From an uncultured Planktomarina sp. (GTDB lineage: Bacteria > Pseudomonadota > Alphaproteobacteria > Rhodobacterales > Rhodobacteraceae): 64,000 nucleotides of DNA. The DNA lies in assembly GCA_905182535.1 (NCBI GenBank), contig CAJJBZ010000016.1:1-64000 (forward strand), in the 5' to 3' direction. The notes under the pieces were generated by a model. That model searched no databases. It had not been told where the DNA came from and saw nothing but the letters and a program-made list of their open reading frames with translations. Each line of letters starts with the position of its first letter. Positions within the stretch are counted from its first letter, which is position 1. A program made the position numbers and the translations under genes. Of the stretch, positions 42,796 to 51,119 are shown in pieces.

Positions 42796-43837
42796 TTACA
42801 AAATTGAGATAAAAAATCTCTATAAAATATTTGGTCCAAACGACAAGAGTATGGTTGAACTCGTAGCAAACGGTACAGGAAAACAGGAACTTTTGGACAA
42901 ATACGGTCATGTTTTAGGTCTAAAAAATGTCAATATTGGTATATTGGCTAACTCTGTCAATGTTATTATGGGGCTTTCGGGTTCTGGAAAATCCACTCTC
43001 ATAAGACATATCAACAGATTAATTGAGCCAACTGTTGGCGAAATTATTGTAGACGGTGAAAACGTCTTGGGTATGAACCACGAAAAAATTCGAGATTTCC
43101 GCCGTTTTGGGGCTTCAATGGTTTTTCAGAAATTTGGTTTGATGCCACATCGCACTGTTTTAGAGAATGGAATGTATGGCCTAAACATTCAGGGTATGGC
43201 GTCTGGTGAAGCCGAGAAACAGGCCAAACACTGGCTTAACCGTGTCGGTTTATCAGGTTTTGAAGACAGGTTTCCCGCGCAGCTCTCAGGCGGCATGCAA
43301 CAGCGTGTTGGTCTCGCACGGGCGCTTGCAACAGACGCTGACATTTTGCTAATGGATGAGGCTTTTTCAGCACTCGACCCACTCATCCGTGCCGATATGC
43401 AGACTATTTTGTTGGATTTACAGGCTGAATTGCATAAAACAATCGTGTTCATTACGCATGATCTGGATGAAGCATTAAGGATCGGAGATGACATTGCTAT
43501 TCTACGGGATGGTGAATTGATTCAAAAAGGTACTCCACAGAATATTGTTTTAAAACCCGCTGACGATTATGTCGCTGATTTCACTAAGGATGTAAATCGA
43601 GCTCGGGTTCTGACTTTAAATACTCTGTCGCACGAAACTGGTTCAAAAGAAGGTCTACGTTTGGATGGTGACTTATCTATCGAACAGGCAATGCAGCAGA
43701 TGGTTAATTCAGAGTATAACCTGGTGACGGTAATGAACGATGGTACACCAATAGGGCAAGTCTCCCTAAGTGATATGGTCGGAGCAATCTCCAGACCTGA
43801 TGCTACTAATTCAGGTTCAACAACAACTTATCGCTAA
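42788..43837 (+). CDS. proV: Betaine/carnitine ABC transporter ATP-binding protein
   Basis: A 349-residue ATPase of the ProV/OpuAA type. Walker A is GLSGSGKST, the signature is LSGGMQQRVGLARALA, and Walker B is ILLMDEAFSALD. The C-terminal part carries a CBS-like regulatory region (IEQAMQQMVNSEYNLVTVMN), shorter than in ProV of enteric bacteria. ATG 42788 lies within the end of proW. It is the last gene of the transporter operon. Confidence 0.9.
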   Translation: MSDYKIEIKNLYKIFGPNDKSMVELVANGTGKQELLDKYGHVLGLKNVNIGILANSVNVIMGLSGSGKSTLIRHINRLIEPTVGEIIVDGENVLGMNHEKIRDFRRFGASMVFQKFGLMPHRTVLENGMYGLNIQGMASGEAEKQAKHWLNRVGLSGFEDRFPAQLSGGMQQRVGLARALATDADILLMDEAFSALDPLIRADMQTILLDLQAELHKTIVFITHDLDEALRIGDDIAILRDGELIQKGTPQNIVLKPADDYVADFTKDVNRARVLTLNTLSHETGSKEGLRLDGDLSIEQAMQQMVNSEYNLVTVMNDGTPIGQVSLSDMVGAISRPDATNSGSTTTYR

Positions 43838-43848
43838 GCCTAATTAAA

Positions 43849-43884
43849 ATAAAAAAAGTGGCGTGTTATTAAAATGCGCCACTT
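43849..43884 (-). terminator. Rho-independent terminator of the acyl-CoA synthetase operon
   Basis: Arms AAGTGGCG (43856-43863) and CGCCACTT (43877-43884) with a 13-base loop. Read on the minus strand, the stem overlaps the synthetase stop and is followed by a T run (43851-43857). On the plus strand no T run follows, so it serves mainly the leftward operon, though it may also help stop proV transcripts. Confidence 0.7.
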
Positions 43885-45976
43885 ATGTTAATGATGGTCT
43901 ATGAATCAAGGCGTCCACAGCACAGACTTTATCGGCATAAACAAAAAGTGGATTAATTTCGATTTCTGAAATGATAGCATAGTTTTCAATGTAAGTGATG
44001 CATAATCGATTTATCTGGCTAGCTATATTCTGGATGTCTGCCTTTGGACGTCCACGAAACCCTTCAAGTAACCTTCCAACGCGTAGTGTTTGGATGGCGC
44101 TCTCTATGTTATCAGGAGATGTGGGCAAAAGTAGTGTCACAACATCACCAACCAATTCAACTAAAATTCCACCACTGCCCAGTACCAAACTTGCCCCAAA
44201 CTGGGGGTCCCGACGCAGGGTTATAATAAGTTCAGCCAAAGGTGTAGGCGACATTGCCTCAACAAGAAATATGTCAGTAACAGCCTTTGGATTGTAGGAG
44301 GTTACATCAATTGTCATTTGTATTGTGGCTCTGAAAAGAGCGTCCGAATCTGTAAGGTTCAATACAACCGCCCCTGCTTCAGTCTTATGCGCCAAGAGCG
44401 GGCTGATCATTTTAAGAGCGACAGGATATCCAACCTCACTTGCGGCAGCGCAAACTTTTTGCGCAGATACCACACGGCCTCCTGGCACAGAAAATCCGTT
44501 GGTTTCCAGCCACAACTTACTCGCATCTTCTGTTACTATAGCTTGCTCACACCACTCCCAACTAGGTAATAAAGGCTGAGGTTCGGCTAGTAAAATACGA
44601 TGCCGCGCTTCCAGCCAATTGGCGGCGGCATGAATGGCATTCAAAGTCTCATGAATACCTTGCATAGGGGCTACACCCACAGAAATCAGAAACTGGCGCG
44701 TTTGCTCATCCATATTTTCTGGTAGGGTTGAGCAAATAGCTGCCGGTAAACCTTGCTCTTTTGCAGCTTGCGCAAATGCGGCAGCATCCCTCTGATAAAA
44801 AACCTTAGAGGCGTCTAAACCCTCCGCTGGGTAGTCCTGCACCAACACCGCCGTATCCGCTTCAATAACCGTAATGGCTTTTGCAAACATCGGGTAAGTT
44901 AGATTAGATTGCCCCCAAATAGGTGTTGTATAATCAAGCGGGTTTGAAACTGTCGCAATCTCTGGCAACAACGCTGCTAGCTCTATATCCCGAGAAGGCT
45001 CTACTGGTAAAAAACTAAGACCTATCTTCTCGGCGTGATCTGCAAGCATAGTGGCGCCACCCCCTGAACATGTGAACCCCACCATTTTTTTGCCCTTAGG
45101 TGCACCAACCACACAAAGAAACTTTAGCGTTTCGAGAAATTGCGAAGGATTAGTCACACTTATAATACCTACCCGCGCGAATAGGGCCTCATACATCTCA
45201 GCTGATCCAGATAGTGATCCAGTATGGCTCACTGTCAGTTCAGACCCAATACTAGAGCTGCCAGTCTTTAGGGCGACCACAGGTACGCCTTTAGCAAGTG
45301 CTTTCAAAGCGGCTCGCTCGAAACTTGGAATATCCTGCAATCCTTCAATGTGTAAGCCAATGGCTCGCACCGCCGGATCATCCACAAAGATGTCCAAGAA
45401 GTCCTCTTGACCCAACACCGCCTGATTTCCGGCCGAAATCATATAAGCCATAGGTAGCGAGCGCTGGCTCATCGTTATGTCAGACGAAAACATGCCTGAT
45501 TGTGTAATGATCGCCGCACCATAGCCGGGGGACCAACCTCCATGCTCAAACGACCAAAGAGCTGAATTATCTATGTAGTTGATCAGCCCATAGCAGTTGG
45601 GACCAATTAGCGCCATATCACCCGCCGCGTTGACTAGATTTTCTTCAACTTGGGTGGCACCAGCTTCCTTAAAACCTGCAGAGAAACAAACGACGCCACC
45701 AACACCCATCTGTGCAAGGGTACACAGCGCTTCAACCACACCGGCAGCGGGTATAGCGAGGTAAACCGCATCAGGGGCTTCCGGCAGGTCTCCTATGGAA
45801 GCAACGCAGCGGACACCAGCCAAATCTGGCCGCTTTGGATTTACGGCCCACATCTGCCCCTTAAAACCACGCCGCCGAGCCTCATTAATTGCAATAGTAG
45901 CGTCACGGCCACCAATGAACGCAATGTGGCGTGGTTTGAGAAGACGTTGTAAGTTTGCACGGCGAAGCGGGCTCAT
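43883..45976 (-). CDS. NDP-forming acyl-CoA synthetase (acetyl-CoA synthetase ADP-forming type)
   Basis: A 697-residue single-chain protein with the domains of ADP-forming acyl-CoA synthetases: N-terminal CoA-binding Rossmann domain (HIAFIGGRDATIAINEAR), two flavodoxin-like ligase domains with the phosphohistidine motif VSHTGSLSGSAEMYE at about 245-260, and a C-terminal ATP-grasp domain (GYPVALKMISPLLAHKTEAG, ISEIEINPLFVY). It makes acyl-CoA from acid, CoA and ATP, or the reverse. Linked by a four-base overlap to the acyl-CoA dehydrogenase, it is a good candidate for CoA-activating gamma-butyrobetaine or a similar acid. That substrate is an inference from neighbours. Confidence 0.85.
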   Translation of the reverse strand: MSPLRRANLQRLLKPRHIAFIGGRDATIAINEARRRGFKGQMWAVNPKRPDLAGVRCVASIGDLPEAPDAVYLAIPAAGVVEALCTLAQMGVGGVVCFSAGFKEAGATQVEENLVNAAGDMALIGPNCYGLINYIDNSALWSFEHGGWSPGYGAAIITQSGMFSSDITMSQRSLPMAYMISAGNQAVLGQEDFLDIFVDDPAVRAIGLHIEGLQDIPSFERAALKALAKGVPVVALKTGSSSIGSELTVSHTGSLSGSAEMYEALFARVGIISVTNPSQFLETLKFLCVVGAPKGKKMVGFTCSGGGATMLADHAEKIGLSFLPVEPSRDIELAALLPEIATVSNPLDYTTPIWGQSNLTYPMFAKAITVIEADTAVLVQDYPAEGLDASKVFYQRDAAAFAQAAKEQGLPAAICSTLPENMDEQTRQFLISVGVAPMQGIHETLNAIHAAANWLEARHRILLAEPQPLLPSWEWCEQAIVTEDASKLWLETNGFSVPGGRVVSAQKVCAAASEVGYPVALKMISPLLAHKTEAGAVVLNLTDSDALFRATIQMTIDVTSYNPKAVTDIFLVEAMSPTPLAELIITLRRDPQFGASLVLGSGGILVELVGDVVTLLLPTSPDNIESAIQTLRVGRLLEGFRGRPKADIQNIASQINRLCITYIENYAIISEIEINPLFVYADKVCAVDALIHRPSLT

Positions 45977-47133
45977 GCACCAAGGGGCCTAAGAATTGAT
46001 CGCGTAATAATATGGCGCTGTATCTCAGAAGTGCCATCCCAAATGCGCTCTAATCGGCTATCACGCCAGAACCGTTGGATTGGCATCTCTTCCATTAGCC
46101 CCATACCACCAAAAATTTGCACAGCATCATCTGCTATTTTGTTCAGCATTTCGGAACAGAACACCTTTATCATAGCAGCGTCAGCATCACTCATCTCACC
46201 TTTCTCAGCACGAGCTACAGCGTCTTTGACCAACAGCTCGGCTGCACGCAGGTTAATTGCACCATCTGCCAAGCGAAAACCAGTTGCCTGAAATGTCCCA
46301 ATGGGTTTGCCAAATTGTTTTCGGGTTGCCGCCCAATTTGTAGCCATGTCCAAGATACGCTCAGCCTTGCCACAGCAAGTTGCACCCACCCAAATGCGGC
46401 CCATGCCTAACCACTTGCCAGCCAGATCCAAGCCGAGACCCTCTTCCCCCAGAACCTGTGCTTTACTCAATCGAACATCGTCAAAATGCAGTTCAAAAGT
46501 TTTATACCCTCGATAGCTAATACAACGGGTCCCTTCTCTGCAGTCAAAACCATCTGTCCCCACGTCTACCAAAAAAGCAGTGACCCGTTTACGAGGGCCC
46601 CGCGGAGTTTCATCTTCGCCTGTCGCCGCAAAGACGATGGCAAAATCAGGCATGCAAGGGCCTGAGATGAAATGCTTAGAACCGTTTAGTATCCAATCAT
46701 CGCCATCACGCCGCGCGTTTGATTTCATGCCCATGACGTCAGATCCTGCATCAGGTTCAGACAACGCAAACAACTCTCGTTTGTCTCCACGTACCGCAGG
46801 AAAAAGGTAACGCTCACGTTGATCTCCTTCACACGCCATCAGCAACTCTGTCGGACGCGCCGCCCAACTTTGCAGTGCGTGGCTAGTTTTGCCATATTCA
46901 CGCTCAATCAGTGACATTGGCCCATAGCTCAGACCGCCGCCTCCGACCTCTTCTGGCAAATTGCATGCAAAGAGGCCAAGCTCTTTGGACTTAGCTTCAA
47001 TCGCACGACCTATGTCCTCCGGAACATGGCCCATACGATCGACTTCCTCCTCATGTGGAAACATCTCAGTCTCAACAAAACGACGGACTGTACTTACCAA
47101 TAGGTCTATTTCATGATTTGTTTCAATGGTCAT
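45973..47133 (-). CDS. Acyl-CoA dehydrogenase (possibly gamma-butyrobetainyl-CoA)
   Basis: A 386-residue FAD acyl-CoA dehydrogenase with N-terminal helical, middle beta and C-terminal helical domains. Family stretches are LFALSEPDAGSDVMGMKS, WILNGSKHFISG and IQIFGGMGL-like VQIFGGMGLMEE. The C-terminal catalytic-base motif reads RIWDGTSEIQRHI, with Asp where most members have Glu (YEGTSEIQR); this occurs in some subfamilies but deserves note. The gene overlaps the downstream synthetase gene by four bases. In this context it would introduce a double bond in gamma-butyrobetainyl-CoA to give crotonobetainyl-CoA, the substrate of CaiD encoded at 50.3 kb. That role is inferred. Confidence 0.85.
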   Translation of the reverse strand: MTIETNHEIDLLVSTVRRFVETEMFPHEEEVDRMGHVPEDIGRAIEAKSKELGLFACNLPEEVGGGGLSYGPMSLIEREYGKTSHALQSWAARPTELLMACEGDQRERYLFPAVRGDKRELFALSEPDAGSDVMGMKSNARRDGDDWILNGSKHFISGPCMPDFAIVFAATGEDETPRGPRKRVTAFLVDVGTDGFDCREGTRCISYRGYKTFELHFDDVRLSKAQVLGEEGLGLDLAGKWLGMGRIWVGATCCGKAERILDMATNWAATRKQFGKPIGTFQATGFRLADGAINLRAAELLVKDAVARAEKGEMSDADAAMIKVFCSEMLNKIADDAVQIFGGMGLMEEMPIQRFWRDSRLERIWDGTSEIQRHIITRSILRPLGA

Positions 47134-47300
47134 GGAAGCCTCGCTTAATTAATTTATGCAGCAATTTACACTTTTGGATATCAAATAACAAATGCAAGAA
47201 AGATTATCAGAATCAACGTTATACGCTATTATTTTCTTTCTGATTTTTTTGCCCGTTTTGTAGGTATCATAGAATTTTAAATCTACCAGACCGCACAATA

Positions 47301-48189
47301 TTAGCCATCAGCGCCCCGCAACTTTAGCTTGTTACGAGCTTGCTGTGGCGTAACCAAGCGCCCACCCATGCGCTCGATAATTTCGCGAGCTCTGGTAACT
47401 AACTGCGCATTCGTAGCCAACACACCACGGTCAAGGTAGATATTGTCTTCCAAACCAACACGCACGTTACCCCCCATAGCGACCGCTGCCGCCAGCATCG
47501 GCATCTGGCCACGACCAATCCCAAAACTTGCCCAGCTCGCATCTGTAGGCAACTGAGCCTTCATTGCTGCCATAGTCTCAACAGTTTGCTCTGCGCCCCA
47601 AGGGATACCAAGGCAAAGCTGGAACATAGGAGGGCCATCGATCAAACCTTCAGCAATCATAGCTTTTGCAAAACGGATGTGACCCAAATCAAAGACCTCT
47701 AGTTCAGGTTGGACGCCCCATTCGCGCGCTAATGTGGCCATTTTGCGTAATGTAGGTGGCGTTGAAATATAGATCATATCTGTATCTGAAAAATTCAACG
47801 TACCACAATCAAGCGAACAAATTTCAGGCAAACACTCCTTGATGTGGGCCAGCCGGTCTTCTGGACCTATCATATCAGTTCCAGGTCCAGGCATCGCCGG
47901 ATTTGAGGGGTCCGAAACCCAGTCTCCACCCATCCCGGCTGTAATATTGATCACCACATCAGTGTCACTATCTCTTACTCGATCAATAATTTCTTTAAAT
48001 AATTTATTTACGCGACCCCTGCCCAGTTTCAGGATCCCGCGCATGGATATGGGCGATTGCCGCGCCAGCTTTTGCCGCCTCAATTGCTGCATCAGCTATC
48101 TCTTTTGGTGTCACCGGTACGTGTGGACTTTTTCCGGTAGTATCCCCCGCCCCTGTGACCGCACAGGTCAACACCACATCATAGTTCAT
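47301..48189 (-). CDS. BKACE (DUF849) beta-keto acid cleavage enzyme, frameshifted
   Basis: A zinc-dependent enzyme that condenses a beta-keto acid with acetyl-CoA and splits off acetoacetate; one member cleaves 3-dehydrocarnitine to betainyl-CoA. The zinc histidines are in [13 protein letters not shown], and the C-terminal [11 protein letters not shown] motif is intact. An extra G at about 48018 (GGGG for GGG, in [13 protein letters not shown]) breaks the frame; the corrected length is about 295 residues, standard. Divergent from the CdhR-like regulator and near carnitine dehydrogenase, it is very probably the dehydrocarnitine cleavage enzyme. Acetoacetate released could enter the CoA-transferase at 19.3-20.6 kb. 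Confidence 0.85.
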
Positions 48190-48249
48190 TTAAACGTACT
48201 CCCTTTCTGTAGAGTGGTGCTGAGGGATGAAAGATTTTTGTCGATTATC

Positions 48250-48274
48250 CGCCATACATGCTGCTATAATGGCG
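48250..48274. promoter_or_regulatory. Inverted repeat in the BKACE / regulator divergent region
   Basis: CGCCAT (48250-48255) and ATGGCG (48269-48274) are separated by 13 bases, about 30 bases before the regulator start and 60 before the BKACE start. The spacing and place fit an operator for the AraC/GlxA-type regulator. No binding data can be inferred. Confidence 0.35.
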
Positions 48275-48305
48275 AAAAAACGTACCTGCGTGGGGGGCCA
48301 TAAAA

Positions 48306-49376
48306 ATGGAAATTGATATTTTACCTAAAATGAGGCCGGCACCAACACATATGATTTTTATTGTCGTTCCAAGGTTCAACATTACAACCTTAATCACGAT
48401 GATTGAGACAATTCGAATCGCAAACTATTTAGCCCCAGCTCCGATATTCTCATGGGAAGTTGCCTCATTTGACAGTGAAAAAGTGTCTGCAAGCAATGGA
48501 ATGACAACAACTGTTGCGGTTGCCGATGACAAGCTCCAACCTGCTGAATTTATTTTTATTCTAGGCAGTTGGGGTACTGAATATTACACAAACCGCAATC
48601 TAACGGCATGGCTCAGAAAACGAGCGCGAGCGGGTGAACGTGTCTGTGGCGTTGAGTTGGGTTGCTATATTATTGCGCGTGCCGGTTTGTTGGATGGAAA
48701 GGCAGCGACAACACATTGGTCATGGCTTAACGGGTTCAAAGAGAATTTTAATCGTGTCGAAGTTCAGGAAAGCCTCTTCACAATGGACAGTAAAGTAATG
48801 ACTTGTTCAGGCGGATTAGCAGGGGTTGATTTAATGTTGCGCCTGATAGAGGAAATTAGTGGCAGCAGTTTTTCTGGTGAAATTGCTGATCAGATGCTGC
48901 ACCACCCAATCCGTAGTGCAACATCTCCCCAGCGCAGTACAATGGGGCGAGGCACTGAAACAATGCTGCCTCTATTACGTGAGGCGATGACGTTAATTGA
49001 AAATAACATAGAGGAGCCTTTAACCGTGCCTCAGGTCGCAAAGTTTTTAGGTGTCTCACAAAGACAATTAGAGAGGCAATTTAGAAAAAATGTTGGGTGT
49101 ACAGTGGTCCAATTTGGTCTTTTACGACGGTTACAAAACGCCCGCCTGCTGCTAATCTCAACTGAACTTAGCATCCGTCAGATTGCCACCGCTTCTGGCT
49201 TTAACACGCTGTCCCACTTCGCCTACTCATTCGGAAAATTTTTTGGCCGTCGCCCTTCAGATTACCGAGAAGCATGGCCAGAAAATGAGCCTGCTCCCAG
49301 CTGGCCGGGTTCACTATCTGATTTTCTTGATACGCTGAATGAGGCAGTCGAAAAGGATCACTTCGATCGTACCTGA
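48306..49376 (+). CDS. cdhR: GlxA/CdhR-family transcriptional regulator
   Basis: A 356-residue regulator with an N-terminal DJ-1/PfpI (class I glutaminase-like) domain (HMIFIVVPRFNITTL; cysteine-containing VCGVELGCYIIARAG) and a C-terminal AraC DNA-binding domain with two helix-turn-helices (VPQVAKFLGVSQRQLERQF; IRQIATASGFNTLSHFAYSF). CdhR of Pseudomonas, the activator of carnitine catabolism, has this build. Here it sits between BKACE and carnitine dehydrogenase genes, so it probably activates both in response to carnitine or dehydrocarnitine. The start at 48306 follows a G-rich tract. Its 3' end overlaps the convergent dehydrogenase gene by 19 bases. Confidence 0.8.
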   Translation: MEIDILPKMRPAPTHMIFIVVPRFNITTLITMIETIRIANYLAPAPIFSWEVASFDSEKVSASNGMTTTVAVADDKLQPAEFIFILGSWGTEYYTNRNLTAWLRKRARAGERVCGVELGCYIIARAGLLDGKAATTHWSWLNGFKENFNRVEVQESLFTMDSKVMTCSGGLAGVDLMLRLIEEISGSSFSGEIADQMLHHPIRSATSPQRSTMGRGTETMLPLLREAMTLIENNIEEPLTVPQVAKFLGVSQRQLERQFRKNVGCTVVQFGLLRRLQNARLLLISTELSIRQIATASGFNTLSHFAYSFGKFFGRRPSDYREAWPENEPAPSWPGSLSDFLDTLNEAVEKDHFDRT

Positions 49377-50309
49377 CGCAACGCGTTCAGAACACCTACT
49401 ATTTCTCGGTCACGTTGCGCCACCATCTCCTCAAAGTTGTTATCGCCAGCGACGGCATTGCAGCCATTTACCATTCGGTCGCGGAGTTCCTGGGTCAGCT
49501 CCGGTGCCTCCAAACGGGTCCATGGCAGCTTCAGGGCAGGACCAAATTGATCCAGATTGGTTGCCATTCCACCTTCACCACAAGCAACGTGGAAGGCCAT
49601 ACATTGCCCCTGAGAAACCATTCGGGGCGCAGGCCCGTTCATTAATGCGATATCGATATCTTCTGGTGTAGCCTCACCGTTGGCGACCATATGTAATGCC
49701 TCCCGCCAAAGCGCCTCTTGAAGGCGGGTAGCTACGAAGCCTGGGATCTCTTTCTTCATCAGCAGAGGGGCTTTCCCTGCAACTTCGTAGAATTCTCCCG
49801 CCCAAGCAACCGCCTCTGGTGCAGTTTTCTTACCTCCCACAATCTCAACCAGCGGCAAAAGATATGGAGGGTTGAACGGGTGGCCAATTACAGTGCGTTC
49901 TGGTGTCATGCAAGTCAGCCTGAATATCACTCATCATCAAACCAGATGTAGACGAGCCGATTATAACCGAGGGTGGCAGGATTGCACCCAACTGTGCGTA
50001 GAGAGCTTGTTTGATATCCAACCGCTCAGGTCCACTTTCTTGCACAAATTCGGCAGCCTCAAGCGACTCTTCCAAATCAGTTACAATCCGTAAGCGATCC
50101 AGCGACGCGCCAGGCGCAAGCCCCAGTTCAGTCAGACTTCTCCATGCCGTGTTAAGGATTGACATGAAAGCAGGTGTTTCTGCCTCGTCATGCAAATAGG
50201 CAGTGACATCGAAGCCCCGCGCTAGGAAATGTGCTGTCCAACCACCACCAATTGGGCCCGCACCCAAGCTGGTGACGCGTGTGACCGTTTTTGGGTCACG
50301 ATACATCAT
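49358..50309 (-). CDS. lcdH: L-carnitine dehydrogenase (3-hydroxyacyl-CoA dehydrogenase family), frameshifted
   Basis: An NAD-dependent dehydrogenase of the 3-hydroxyacyl-CoA family, oxidising L-carnitine to 3-dehydrocarnitine. The NAD motif is VTSLGAGPIGGGWTAHFLAR at the N-terminus; the catalytic histidine is in RTVIGHPFNPPYLLPLVEIV, where the NPP-LVE run is typical. An extra T at about 49912 (TT for T before CMTPERTVIG) breaks the frame; the corrected length is about 316 residues. Unlike many relatives it has no fused thioesterase domain, so betainyl-CoA hydrolysis must be done by another protein. ATG 50309 overlaps the caiD stop (ATGA). Last gene of the leftward operon from 53.7 kb. Confidence 0.85.
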
Positions 50310-51109
50310 TCACCCTTAAATTTGGGTTCACGCTTTTCGACAAATGCTGCTACGCCTTCTTTAGCATCGTTGGATTTCAGCATTTTACGATAGGCGGGCA
50401 TCGGTTCCGTCCGCATTTTGTGAAAAGCTTTTTCCAGAGAGACACATTCAATTTCGCGTTGTACTTCCTTAACTGACTGCATCGCCAACGGGGCAGACCA
50501 AGCAATCGAGGCAGCCCACTCACGTGCCGTTTGCATCAGGTTCTCTTTAGGTACGACCTTGTTGACTAACCCGTAGTGGGCAGCCTCAGCGGCTGTCATT
50601 CGCCGCCCCAGCAAGAACATCTCCATTGCAATATTATGTGGAATGCGACGTGGCAAACGTTGAAGTGCACCTGCATCAGGTACAATTCCAAGAGGCATTT
50701 CAGGCAGACCGAACTCCACATGATCAGCAGCAATTAGAAGATCACATCCCATAGCCATTTCAAAACCCCCACCAATCGCCAACCCGTTAATAGCGGCAAT
50801 AACTGGTTTGTTCAAAGCCCAGTTTTCTGTCAGTCCAGTAAAACCTCCAAAACCATACTCATCAGCTTCCCACCAATTATCGAGCTGCATTTCACCCTCA
50901 TTTAAGGCCTTCAGGTCCCATCCAGCAGAAAATATCTTATCGCCCCCACCTGTAAGGATGGCGCAGCGTAGTTCTTTGTCCTCATGTAGCTCCTGAAACG
51001 CTGCTGCAAGTGCCTGCGACGTATGTACATCAATAGCATTCACCTTGCCGCGCTCTAGTGTGACCTCTAATATGTGTCCATCACGGCTGACCTTTACACC
51101 ATCTGACAT
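50306..51109 (-). CDS. caiD: Crotonobetainyl-CoA hydratase (CaiD-like)
   Basis: A 267-residue enoyl-CoA hydratase/crotonase with close likeness to E. coli CaiD, which hydrates crotonobetainyl-CoA to carnitinyl-CoA. Shared runs are FSAGWDLKALNEGE, GGFTGLTENWALNKPVIAAI, GGGFEMAMGCDLLIAADH, LPEMPLGIVPDAGALQRLP and the C-terminal AFVEKREPKFKG. The oxyanion-hole glycines are in GLAIGGGFE. It joins gamma-butyrobetaine/crotonobetaine activation to carnitine dehydrogenation and overlaps lcdH. Preceded by the luciferase-like monooxygenase gene at a 10-base distance. Confidence 0.88.
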   Translation of the reverse strand: MSDGVKVSRDGHILEVTLERGKVNAIDVHTSQALAAAFQELHEDKELRCAILTGGGDKIFSAGWDLKALNEGEMQLDNWWEADEYGFGGFTGLTENWALNKPVIAAINGLAIGGGFEMAMGCDLLIAADHVEFGLPEMPLGIVPDAGALQRLPRRIPHNIAMEMFLLGRRMTAAEAAHYGLVNKVVPKENLMQTAREWAASIAWSAPLAMQSVKEVQREIECVSLEKAFHKMRTEPMPAYRKMLKSNDAKEGVAAFVEKREPKFKGE

Positions 51110-51119
51110 GAAAAGCTCC

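Noticed and set aside
47301-48189. BKACE as 3-keto-5-aminohexanoate cleavage enzyme of lysine fermentation
   Set aside because: No lysine aminomutase or related genes are near, whereas carnitine dehydrogenase and a CdhR-like regulator are.
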